From NCBI RefSeq assembly GCF_050908995.1, contig NC_135121.1, positions 2,232,001 to 2,296,000 of the forward strand: 64,000 bases of DNA, in the 5' to 3' direction. The stretch is from Andrena cerasifolii (lineage: Eukaryota; Arthropoda; Insecta; Hymenoptera; Andrenidae). Below the pieces are notes generated by a model, which ran no database searches, was not told the DNA's origin, and saw only the letters and a list, made by a program, of their open reading frames with translations. The position numbers and the translations under genes are program-made. Positions 23,905 to 35,181 of the stretch are shown here, one piece after another (position 1 is the first letter of the stretch; each line of letters starts with the position of its first letter).

Positions 23905-24515
23905 GACCTACAATACACGTCAATGTATTCCACCAAATCCTACCTAATGATAATAACAATAATCATTGATAAAATTCCTTACTTTCCTTCTTTCTGACAG
24001 ATCACATAAGAGTTTAAAGCAAATAATGATGCGAGTAAAAGTTGTGTACCAATTGGACAGGCTCCATGAAAATGGCCAAACTCTATGTTTTGTCTACAAA
24101 TGCCACAAATTTTGTCGACGTCGTTACCATAAATTCACTCTGTATAGTATGAAAACGCTTGCGAAAGTTACCGATGACCAGACATGATCGAATTTCATCG
24201 GGCGCCGATCAAGTGAGCTCAGATTGCTGCGGCAAACCGCACAACATATTCGTAAACGTTCTATTATCGCTCAATATACGGGGCAAAACATGCAAATTTC
24301 CGGGCGAACAGATGCTTTCGGTGTATTACCAGTACTTGCCAAATAAATTTATCAATTCAAACATATTTCAATGTGCACAGTAAACTTGCTTTCAATCGTA
24401 ACATCATTTATAATCAATGTTACCTACGATCTACTGAATGTTTTGTAGACCATACCGAGCGGCAATGACTTTGAAATTCTGTTTAATTTACTTAAAAAAT
24501 TAAAATTATTTCATC
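23905..24515. other. Unassigned region
   Basis: AT-rich up to 24000, then 24000-24400 is balanced and free of repeat words. Two overlapping plus-strand frames (23966-24187 and 24159-24383, 73 and 74 aa) fill this stretch. They could be a decayed coding piece, but no family is recognised. Confidence 0.3.
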
Positions 24516-25603
24516 ATGTATATTAGGGTGGGCCGAAAAACCCAAATTTTCGAAACTCGAAAGGGCGTAGTGCGGAAAAGTTGCCGTTGGGGAAGACAAA
24601 TCGAGGCCAAAAAGAAATTTTGAAATCGGTCAATATTTGACCCTCGCGCATCGCCGTCAAAGTTTTTAATTTTTGACCGAGTTTGGCGACTTCTGTATAT
24701 TTTCTTAAAATTGTCTATATTTCACTGTTGAACATCACAAAATATTATTTCAGCACATAAATACGTACAATTCTTTAGCCGTGCAGCTCTTGGCTCGAGT
24801 TAAATACCTAACGCGACTCAGAACTCACCACGGGAAGGTGGTTGTACCTCGAGTTCCACCCACGCCTTTCCCAACCAACCAACCACATAGGGCATACATA
24901 CTATTTATTGTCGATATCTTTCACGACTTTTACTTCTTCACGTTGAATTGTGCCTTGTTTGTGAAGGAAAGCATGACTTCCCTGGACATCAACGTGGTCC
25001 GGATAAAACCATCCCAGCTCTGCTTTGTTACGTACGCAGCCCTATCTTTGAACTTTTAAACCCTTTCGGGTGTCCGGAATGCGCGTGACCCGGCGGGGTC
25101 ACAGTTTCCTGCAGTGGTGGGATGCAACCGAGTTTTCCCGGAAAACCTAATATTCAATGAAGGTATTCATAACCCCACTACTTCTTTACCGAATTTCATG
25201 ATATAAAAAGGGCCACGAATCAATACGCGGGGGCTCATTTCAAGACTAACACGTGTAGACGAAAGAGGCTTGCGAGACCAAGTAGTATTTTCCTTCGAGC
25301 ATTGTACCAACTTTTACCATACAGTACGTAGAGTTGCTGATAGGTGTTGTGACTGTTAACTCTTATTTTTTGAGACCCCGCATTTCTCAGTGCGTCAAAA
25401 CCGAGAGGTGGACCTAGGTACCGCGACAGAAACACTAAGCAATTGTAAAAGACTGAGATTATATACAGAATATAATTAGTTATTATAAATTCAGTGTTCT
25501 CTTCAATCATCATCCGAATTTCCTCTTTGAGACCAACCCACAAAGATACCCCTTTACCGCTCAAGGGGTATCACATTATAAAGTTACGAGGCTAAACTAA
25601 CAT

Positions 25604-26430
25604 TCCTAGTGGCTCCCGGGGATACCAGACCCCGGTTCATCCACGATATCCACCTTCCTAGCGGCTCCCGGGGATACCAGACCCCGGTTCGTCCACGATA
25701 TCCACCTTCCTAGCGGCTCCCGGGGATACCAGACCCCGGTTCGTCCACGATAACCACCTTCCTAGTGGCTCCCGGGGATACCAGACCCCGGTTCGTCCAC
25801 GATAACCACCTTCCTAGTGGCTCCCGGGGATACCAGACCCCGGTTCGTCCACGATATCCACCTTCCTAGCGGCTCCCGGGGATACCAGACCCCGGTTCGT
25901 CCACGATATCCACCTTCCTAGCGGCTCCCGGGGATACCAGACCCCGGTTCGTCCACGATATCCACCTTCCTAGCGGCTCCCGGGGATACCAGACCCCGGT
26001 TCGTCCACGATAACCACCTTCCTAGTGGCTCCCGAGGATAACAGACCCCGGTTCGTCCACGATATCCACCTTCCTAGCGGCTCCCGGGGATACCAGACCC
26101 CGGTTCGTCCACGATATCCACCATCCTAGCGGCTCCCGGGGATACCAGACCCCGGTTCGTCCACGATATCCACCATCCTAGCGGCTCCCGGGGATACCAG
26201 ACCCCGGTTCGTCCACGATAACCACCTTCCTAGTGGCTCCCGGGGATACCAGACCCCGGTTCGTCCACGATATCCACCTTCCTAGTGGCTCCCGGGGATA
26301 CCAGACCCCGGTTCGTCCGTGAAACTTTACCTTCCTAGTGGCTCCCGAGAATACCAGACTCCGGTTCGTCCACGACATCCCACCTCCTTATAGCGGCTCC
26401 CGGGGATACCAGACCCCGGTTCGTCCGCTA
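25604..26430. repeat. GC-rich 52-bp minisatellite, about 16 copies
   Basis: The period is exactly 52 bp. Each unit contains 'ggctcccggggatacc' followed by 'agaccccggttcgtccacga', so a CCGGGG-N8-CCCCGG hairpin recurs every unit. Most copies are near-identical; the last three diverge. Two linked variants alternate irregularly: 'gatatcc' is followed in the next unit by 'tagcgg', and 'gataacc' by 'tagtgg'. Because 52 is not a multiple of 3 and the minus strand meets TAG in one frame of each unit, it is not a protein repeat. It begins 24 bp past the stop codon of the minus-strand Cys-rich gene. Confidence 0.95.
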
Positions 26431-26453
26431 CTAACAAACTCCAACAAACAAAT

Positions 26454-27171
26454 TCAATCCTCGGCCTCGCAGCCGCCACTCTCATTGCCCTCAGCCTCGG
26501 CTCGTAACAGCTCTTTGACTTCTTCTGAGGTCTGCTCAAAAGAACTACCGTTCAGGGCTACGTCAAAACGAGACAGGCCTTGCTCTGCCATCACTAGTCT
26601 CTTGGTTCGTTTTTCTGATTCTTTTTTGTCAACTTGTCCTATTTTTCCAAATCTTCCATTTCTTTGATCATACATAAATTTAATCTCAAGAAGTGGAATT
26701 TTCTTTGATCTCTCACAACAACATTTAATAGAAATTTTACAAATACAATTTCGAATACTTTTTCCACAGATGCAGCTCAGAATCATTAGACACTTGCAGG
26801 ATGCTACGTCGAAGAGTTTTGCAGCTTCCTCCTTGAATTTTGCAAGTTTATCCTTATAATTTTGTTTCTCTTTGTCCCTGCTATAAGATTTGCTCAAATT
26901 GTAGTAGGAACTGTGATATGATTTTATCTTGTGTACGATTGTTTTTTTCTGTTATAGTGGGAATAGATGCTACATCATGCAGAACCAGAATTTTTTGTGG
27001 AACTGACTTAGCTACGGTAGAAAAACAGACGGTGTTATAGTTGGCACCTGAAGCCAGCTTAAATCGTTCTTCCAAACAACATATCGAAACTTCCTCGTAT
27101 GTAGGAAGTTGAGATAAATCCTTTGGATTACCAAAAATCGGACAGAAAAATGTTTTCCGGCTAATGTGTTT
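26454..27171 (-). pseudogene. Cys-rich arthropod protein of unknown function, frameshifted
   Basis: On the minus strand an upstream frame reads through FGNPKDLSQLPTYEEV (about 27130) to ASIPTITEK. A second frame, one base away, continues from IVHKIKSYH (about 26935) to a stop at 26454. The join falls in a run of seven T (A on the coding strand) at 26942-26948. The second part has a charged helix, FKEEAAKLFDVASCKC, a cluster of about ten Cys, then FMYDQRNGRFGKIGQVDKK and an acidic tail. The order 'LPTY..V', 'ASIP', 'YH..Y', 'KLFD....CKC', 'DQR....IG.VD' is one I recognise from uncharacterised arthropod proteins, often in repeats. Function is unknown. A second insert (residues CLMILSCICGKSIRN) may be a local duplication. 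The break could be decay or an assembly error in the homopolymer. Confidence 0.65.
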
Positions 27172-27410
27172 CTATGGGGCTTCCATCTTTTATTGATGGA
27201 GGAGCTTCAAGATCTCAAAATGTAGGAAGAAAATACAAAATGATAAGATAAATGCTTTAAATACAAATGCAGACAATTTCTGTTATAAAAGAGCACAAGT
27301 GGTCGAGTAATAAAACAAAGAAGCTTTACTGACGCCGCTTTGCTGATTCTATCACGATGATACACGAAGGGAGAGGAGTCTGTTAAGCCAAGCCAAGAGC
27401 TTTGTGCCCA

Positions 27411-27561
27411 GAGTTGCCAGGAAAATCCTACACGTAGTGGAGGGGGAACACCTACCTTGGCATCGATTGGTTTGACGTCACGGCGTTATCACGCGCACGC
27501 GTGGCGAGTTCCCTCTCCACTACGCGTATGTTCCCCCTCCACTACAGTTAGGACTTCCCTG
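27411..27561. repeat. GC-rich inverted repeat
   Basis: 'gttgccaggaaaatcct' then 'gtagtggagggggaac' is mirrored by 'gttccccctccactac' then 'aggacttccctggcaac'. The arms are about 50 bp. The word 'tggagggggaa(a)cacct' is shared with the inverted repeat at 37579-37757, so both may belong to one MITE family. Confidence 0.7.
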
Positions 27562-27760
27562 GCAACCGTGTTTGTTTATGCCTAAAGAATTCTACAATAT
27601 TGCGTACAGCGGGTGGACACTCCAATGCTTTAAGAGGGCAGAAGGATAAACGCCAGTGGCGACATCTAGTGTATACTCAGAACCTCAAGATAAGATAATA
27701 GATGGCCGTTCAGATGATGGAGACATTATTCAGATAATGTGCTGATACGTAATTAAAGTA

Positions 27761-27887
27761 CTTAACAAAATAAAGAGACCAATAGAAAAACATACAGAAA
27801 TACATAATTAGTTGTTACAGTAACTATTTGTAATAACTAATTATGTATTTCTGTATGTTTTTCTACTGGTCTCTTCATTTTATTAAG
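27761..27887. repeat. Near-perfect 127-bp palindrome
   Basis: 'cttaacaaaataaagagacc' runs into 'acatacagaaatacataatt' and is mirrored to 'cattttattaag', with few mismatches and a short centre around 27820. It has no coding role and is probably a tiny foldback element. Confidence 0.8.
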
Positions 27888-28922
27888 TTCTTACTCATAA
27901 AAGTGTGTTTTATGAATTAGAAAACCGTAATGAAATTGGTTTGAAGAATTTTTTTATTCTATGTCAAGATTACAGTCTATCTGTTACATCTCGTACGTCC
28001 ATAACACGAAACTTCTCTACGCTCAGAACTTTTTTACAAATATATTTTATTGTTGTAGACAGTTTAACAGTTTGCTTAAACCCTATAATGCTAAGTACAT
28101 AATTATATTAATTACTTATATCACAGTGTTTCCATAAAAGGGCGTATTTCCATTTTTGACCTTGAAGTGAATTTTGATAGCATCGTCTTAATAATCTTAA
28201 AGTATATTCTCTAGTGGCACAAAGCACAACAAAATAGGTTAATGTCACTGACAATTGCAAATGGCGGCCACGTGCAACTGATTGCTGACAAGAGTGCAAC
28301 GAAGACCGACGCAACCTACCGCCAGCGGAGTGAGTGACGTGGGAAGGCGAAACAACGCCATCTAGCGTACACTCAAAACGGCACGAACTATGTTTCTGCA
28401 CGGCGCCGATATTACTGTCCACCCCCTGATTGCGTAATTTATGTCGCGTACTGAGGTACGCCGTCGCACACCGAATTAACTTTGTGCGTAACTGATTAGG
28501 TTGAACTAAGTACGTTAGTAATTTCAATGTTAAAAATTCAGTTTAATATAATTGCAATGTTGCTTTCGTAACCCCTTACAGGATTGCGGTTCGCGTCACG
28601 TTCGCCTTACGCCTCGTCGCGCCCCCAAATTGTCTTCCGTCCGCGACAATACATATATAAAACACTATTTTACGTGTTTATGTGCTGAAATAATATTTTG
28701 TGATGTGCAATAGTGAAATATAGACATTTTTAAGAAAATATACAAAAGTCGCCAAACTCGGTAAAAAATTAAGAACTTTGACGGCGATGCGCGAGGGTCA
28801 AATATTGACCGATTTCAAAATTTTTTTTTGACCTCCATTTGTCTTCCCTAACGGCAACTTTTCCGCGCTACGCCGTTCCGTTTTTCGAAAATTTGTGTTT
28901 TTCGGTCCACCCTAATGTATAT

Positions 28923-31424
28923 TTGTGTTGTTTTCAACTAATTTCGAAAATACTCTTGACCTTCGATTTTTATAATTTGTTTAGTTTACAGCATGCGTTG
29001 TTTATGTGATCTTGTTCTATTTCACATATAAATATGTATTGGAAATAATGTGATATCAATTTTTACGTTGCACTGCACCTGCTGATAATTCTACTGTTCT
29101 CGATTAACATGATCGCGAATCTAATATCAAATACAGTACCAAAGTAGATAGTTACTGTATATGAACAGGTAGTTTTATTTTTTGACTGTTTAATCTAACA
29201 CATTTTGAAGAAGACGTGACATTGTTTCGGTTGTAATCTCGAAACAACTATTGCTTGCGTTTATGTATAACAATGAATCTTAATATATCTAACTTCGCTC
29301 GTTAACTTCGATCTGTTTTAATGATTACACGAAAGATCCTTTAATATTAATAACTTTTGCATCCACGAATTTCTACATTGACTCAATATTCTTGTCAAAA
29401 ATATGATAAAAATTATTACACCAACGAGTATCTTCTTCATATGCAGATTGATTAATTATTCAATAATTTAGATCGCCCAATCTTTTTATTAATGTTGTTC
29501 GAAATTTTTTAAAATTACCCAGGATAAAATGGTATGTTTATCGAGAACAAAACTTAACAGTAATATACCCCCTAAAATATATCATAGAAAGTTTTCTGCC
29601 TTTTACGACCAAAGTGTCAAACATTCGTACCTACGTTACAGTTTTTATCAGTATTGTCATTGTTTCTGTTAATTGCAAGGAAACTCTTCCTCAAATAGCT
29701 TCTCAACTACTTCAAATTATCTATACCTTCGAAAACGAACATTCCAAAATAATGGAAATAATCTAAAATTAGAAGAAAAAAACTTTACAAGCTGTTAAAG
29801 CTTTTCTCACGAATCTATTGGAAGCCTTGCAACGATTGAGCGATAGGTAACAGAGCAACAATTAATTAACCGGAAGTTATCAATTGTGCGATGAGTATCA
29901 TTTGGAAATTACGTAAATTTCTGACCGATTTTTCGGCATGACTGCGCCTCTTGCTGCCGGACGATGGCGCAATGTATAAAGTTATAATGGGAAACGAAGC
30001 TGAAAAACGTCGAAACGGTCACGAGGGGCGAGATGAAACGAGGGAGATAAAGGCGAGGGTCAGAGTCGAGATAAAACGGAAATCGGGTATGCTCTCTGTT
30101 CAACACCTGGAAGTGACTGCTGGTAAGGATCGCCCTGAAGGTTGAATTACGAGGTAGCGAAGGAGTAGGGGGCACCTGTGCGGCAGGTGACCACTATTCT
30201 TACGAACCGTAGCGGAACTTGAATATTCACGCACAGACGCGTTTCGTCTTGACTCGTGAGCGATCACTATCGCCTACGCCTACCAAGCGTTCGCCTCGTT
30301 TCTAATTACGGTGCAACCACACGCGTCCTATATGTATACAACGTGGGTTAAAGCCGCAACCTTATCTCGCAAATCAGTCCATTTCGCAGATTTTAGTATA
30401 CCAGCGTGATCGATCAAATACCTCATTTACGAGCAATCGAAACAGCAGAAGGAAACAACTTCCAGATCAGACTAAAGCTATTAGGTTAAGAAACCTTAAG
30501 GAAGTATCGGACGTACAGTATTAGACAAAAGTATATGAAATTTGAAATACTTGAATATTCACGTCTTACGCATAGTAAATATAGTTGTAAGGAACTCGAA
30601 TGACAGTTGGAGCCTTATTTTTACTCCTAGAAAGGTATTTTTCACTTCACAAATGCTCTTTCAAGCAGTATTTACTAAACTTTTGGCAGTGAAAATTCCC
30701 TGAATTTACAATTTTCTCAAGTTATAATTTATTTCTTTAAAACGGTGCAGTGGATACAATTGGACTCGGCAGATATTTTCATCTATCCATATACTACATG
30801 TACCAAAAAGCTGAAAACATTGGTACCATTTCTTTAACATTTTTTCAGCTGTTTTATCTGTCAAGATCCTCTCTTTCCATAAGAGTAAGGTAAATGCCCC
30901 AATTAGCGACCCAGTCGCAATTATTGACACTTTATCTTTTATATTTAAATATGAATTTTTTTCGGTTCGAAACGGGCGTTAAAAGTGTTGAATTCGATTT
31001 GTGAATATTCCAAGTATCGGGCTGATGGTTTCGCTAATGTATATCATAACAAATAATTAAGTAATTAATAAATGTTTTCACGCGTGTCAGCTACAAAGCC
31101 GTGAAAAAGTAGTTTCTTGTTACCGAACTTAAGAACGGCCAAATTTTAGGTATTAAGTATTTCTTGCATGAGTATATTAATGTAAGAAAAATGTGTTCAA
31201 ATAAGTTAAAAAATAATTGTAAATTTACTATTTAAAAAAATTGCATCGAATTTTTTATTAAATTCATAATAATTATGGGGGTCGATAATCGGCACTCCTA
31301 AAATGTATGAATTCCTATTATTCACACGAGATGCCATGTCATGTTTCCATCTTACGTGTTTGTCAGTTTGTACCATAACCTCAATAAGTAAAGATGGCTA
31401 ATAAAGTTAAAAGAATATAATTTT
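28923..31424. other. Unassigned, probably single-copy region
   Basis: About 2.5 kb without element ends. 29900-30310 is CpG-containing and purine-rich on the plus strand, giving a 64-aa charged frame (29951-30145) opposite an 88-aa frame (29909-30175). Neither has a domain. A 74-aa minus-strand frame at 30706-30930 is also unremarkable. From 30930 on, AT content rises toward the satellite. Confidence 0.4.
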
Positions 31425-31718
31425 ATTTTATTTTTAATTTTATTTTAAAAAAAATTTTAATTTTTTAAAATAAAAAATTAAATTTTTTTATTTTAAATTT
31501 TTTGAATTTTTTTATTTTAAATTAAAATTTTTTTAATTTTCTTTATTTTAAATTTTTTAAAAAAATTTTAAAAATAATTTTTTTATTTTAACTTAATTTT
31601 TTTTAACTTTTTATTTTAAATTTTTTAATTTTTTTTTTAAATTTAAATTTTTTTTTATTTTAATTTTCTAAAAAAAATTTTAAAATTTTTTATTTTAAAT
31701 TTTTTAAATTTTTAAACT
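31425..31718. repeat. Degenerate A/T-only flank of the satellite
   Basis: Nearly 300 bp made of A and T runs with only a few C and no G. It looks like a decayed or ancestral form of the adjoining 8-bp array. A short similar flank lies at 35139-35180. Confidence 0.85.
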
Positions 31719-34700
31719 TTTAAATTTTTAAATTTTTAAATTTTTAAATTTTTAAATTTTTAAATTTTTAAATTTTTAAATTTTTAAATTTTTAAATTTT
31801 TAAATTTTTAAATTTTTAAATTTTTAAATTTTTAAATTTTTAAATTTTTAAATTTTTAAATTTTTAAATTTTTAAATTTTTAAATTTTTAAATTTTTAAA
31901 TTTTTAAATTTTTAAATTTTTAAATTTTTAAATTTTTAAATTTTTAAATTTTTAAATTTTTAAATTTTTAAATTTTTAAATTTTTAAATTTTTAAATTTT
32001 TAAATTTTTAAATTTTTAAATTTTTAAATTTTTAAATTTTTAAATTTTTAAATTTTTAAATTTTTAAATTTTTAAATTTTTAAATTTTTAAATTTTTAAA
32101 TTTTTAAATTTTTAAATTTTTAAATTTTTAAATTTTTAAATTTTTAAATTTTTAAATTTTTAAATTTTTAAATTTTTAAATTTTTAAATTTTTAAATTTT
32201 TAAATTTTTAAATTTTTAAATTTTTAAATTTTTAAATTTTTAAATTTTTAAATTTTTAAATTTTTAAATTTTTAAATTTTTAAATTTTTAAATTTTTAAA
32301 TTTTTAAATTTTTAAATTTTTAAATTTTTAAATTTTTAAATTTTTAAATTTTTAAATTTTTAAATTTTTAAATTTTTAAATTTTTAAATTTTTAAATTTT
32401 TAAATTTTTAAATTTTTAAATTTTTAAATTTTTAAATTTTTAAATTTTTAAATTTTTAAATTTTTAAATTTTTAAATTTTTAAATTTTTAAATTTTTAAA
32501 TTTTTAAATTTTTAAATTTTTAAATTTTTAAATTTTTAAATTTTTAAATTTTTAAATTTTTAAATTTTTAAATTTTTAAATTTTTAAATTTTTAAATTTT
32601 TAAATTTTTAAATTTTTAAATTTTTAAATTTTTAAATTTTTAAATTTTTAAATTTTTAAATTTTTAAATTTTTAAATTTTTAAATTTTTAAATTTTTAAA
32701 TTTTTAAATTTTTAAATTTTTAAATTTTTAAATTTTTAAATTTTTAAATTTTTAAATTTTTAAATTTTTAAATTTTTAAATTTTTAAATTTTTAAATTTT
32801 TAAATTTTTAAATTTTTAAATTTTTAAATTTTTAAATTTTTAAATTTTTAAATTTTTAAATTTTTAAATTTTTAAATTTTTAAATTTTTAAATTTTTAAA
32901 TTTTTAAATTTTTAAATTTTTAAATTTTTAAATTTTTAAATTTTTAAATTTTTAAATTTTTAAATTTTTAAATTTTTAAATTTTTAAATTTTTAAATTTT
33001 TAAATTTTTAAATTTTTAAATTTTTAAATTTTTAAATTTTTAAATTTTTAAATTTTTAAATTTTTAAATTTTTAAATTTTTAAATTTTTAAATTTTTAAA
33101 TTTTTAAATTTTTAAATTTTTAAATTTTTAAATTTTTAAATTTTTAAATTTTTAAATTTTTAAATTTTTAAATTTTTAAATTTTTAAATTTTTAAATTTT
33201 TAAATTTTTAAATTTTTAAATTTTTAAATTTTTAAATTTTTAAATTTTTAAATTTTTAAATTTTTAAATTTTTAAATTTTTAAATTTTTAAATTTTTAAA
33301 TTTTTAAATTTTTAAATTTTTAAATTTTTAAATTTTTAAATTTTTAAATTTTTAAATTTTTAAATTTTTAAATTTTTAAATTTTTAAATTTTTAAATTTT
33401 TAAATTTTTAAATTTTTAAATTTTTAAATTTTTAAATTTTTAAATTTTTAAATTTTTAAATTTTTAAATTTTTAAATTTTTAAATTTTTAAATTTTTAAA
33501 TTTTTAAATTTTTAAATTTTTAAATTTTTAAATTTTTAAATTTTTAAATTTTTAAATTTTTAAATTTTTAAATTTTTAAATTTTTAAATTTTTAAATTTT
33601 TAAATTTTTAAATTTTTAAATTTTTAAATTTTTAAATTTTTAAATTTTTAAATTTTTAAATTTTTAAATTTTTAAATTTTTAAATTTTTAAATTTTTAAA
33701 TTTTTAAATTTTTAAATTTTTAAATTTTTAAATTTTTAAATTTTTAAATTTTTAAATTTTTAAATTTTTAAATTTTTAAATTTTTAAATTTTTAAATTTT
33801 TAAATTTTTAAATTTTTAAATTTTTAAATTTTTAAATTTTTAAATTTTTAAATTTTTAAATTTTTAAATTTTTAAATTTTTAAATTTTTAAATTTTTAAA
33901 TTTTTAAATTTTTAAATTTTTAAATTTTTAAATTTTTAAATTTTTAAATTTTTAAATTTTTAAATTTTTAAATTTTTAAATTTTTAAATTTTTAAATTTT
34001 TAAATTTTTAAATTTTTAAATTTTTAAATTTTTAAATTTTTAAATTTTTAAATTTTTAAATTTTTAAATTTTTAAATTTTTAAATTTTTAAATTTTTAAA
34101 TTTTTAAATTTTTAAATTTTTAAATTTTTAAATTTTTAAATTTTTAAATTTTTAAATTTTTAAATTTTTAAATTTTTAAATTTTTAAATTTTTAAATTTT
34201 TAAATTTTTAAATTTTTAAATTTTTAAATTTTTAAATTTTTAAATTTTTAAATTTTTAAATTTTTAAATTTTTAAATTTTTAAATTTTTAAATTTTTAAA
34301 TTTTTAAATTTTTAAATTTTTAAATTTTTAAATTTTTAAATTTTTAAATTTTTAAATTTTTAAATTTTTAAATTTTTAAATTTTTAAATTTTTAAATTTT
34401 TAAATTTTTAAATTTTTAAATTTTTAAATTTTTAAATTTTTAAATTTTTAAATTTTTAAATTTTTAAATTTTTAAATTTTTAAATTTTTAAATTTTTAAA
34501 TTTTTAAATTTTTAAATTTTTAAATTTTTAAATTTTTAAATTTTTAAATTTTTAAATTTTTAAATTTTTAAATTTTTAAATTTTTAAATTTTTAAATTTT
34601 TAAATTTTTAAATTTTTAAATTTTTAAATTTTTAAATTTTTAAATTTTTAAATTTTTAAATTTTTAAATTTTTAAATTTTTAAATTTTTAAATTTTTAAA

Positions 34701-35138
34701 TTTTTAAATTTTTAAATTTTTAAATTTTTAAATTTTTAAATTTTTAAATTTTTAAATTTTTAAATTTTTAAATTTTTAAATTTTTAAATTTTTAAATTTT
34801 TAAATTTTTAAATTTTTAAATTTTTAAATTTTTAAATTTTTAAATTTTTAAATTTTTAAATTTTTAAATTTTTAAATTTTTAAATTTTTAAATTTTTAAA
34901 TTTTTAAATTTTTAAATTTTTAAATTTTTAAATTTTTAAATTTTTAAATTTTTAAATTTTTAAATTTTTAAATTTTTAAATTTTTAAATTTTTAAATTTT
35001 TAAATTTTTAAATTTTTAAATTTTTAAATTTTTAAATTTTTAAATTTTTAAATTTTTAAATTTTTAAATTTTTAAATTTTTAAATTTTTAAATTTTTAAA
35101 TTTTTAAATTTTTAAATTTTTAAATTTTTAAATTTTTA
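31719..35138. repeat. (AAATTTTT)n satellite, about 3.4 kb
   Basis: The 8-bp unit AAATTTTT repeats about 427 times. Every 120-bp block read is identical, and I saw no substitution or indel within it. The array is 100% A+T. Such purity means recent expansion, strong homogenisation or an assembly consensus effect. Confidence 0.97.
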
Positions 35139-35181
35139 TTTTAAATTTAAATTTTTTTTTATTTAATTTTTTTTTAATTTA

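Larger units (their letters stand above)
24524..28914. mobile_element. 4.4-kb hAT-bounded composite element
   Basis: TAGGGTGGGCCGAAAAA at the left and the near-complement 'tttttcggtccaccctA' at the right bound the unit. The perfect 8-bp direct repeat ATGTATAT flanks it (24516-24523 and 28915-28922). TAGGG ends with an 8-bp duplication fit hAT. Terminal arms of about 250 bp match each other and the solo end at 13913. Inside are a 16-copy 52-bp minisatellite, a frameshifted Cys-rich protein gene, a GC-rich inverted repeat and a 127-bp palindrome. No hAT transposase domain is seen, so it is read as a non-autonomous unit that gained foreign DNA. Two solo ends next to a chance 8-mer are possible but less likely. 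Confidence 0.7.

Noticed and set aside
25604..26430. CRISPR-like array
   Set aside because: The 52-bp units adjoin without unique spacers; it is a minisatellite in eukaryotic DNA.
25604..26430. Repeat protein or tRNA-like array ('ggttcgtcc' resembles a B box)
   Set aside because: The 52-bp period breaks the frame and one minus frame meets TAG in every unit; no A box or cloverleaf precedes the B-box-like word.
28108..28527. 139-aa minus-strand frame inside the 4.4-kb element as its transposase
   Set aside because: No hAT motifs such as a BED finger or the C-terminal dimerisation block are visible.
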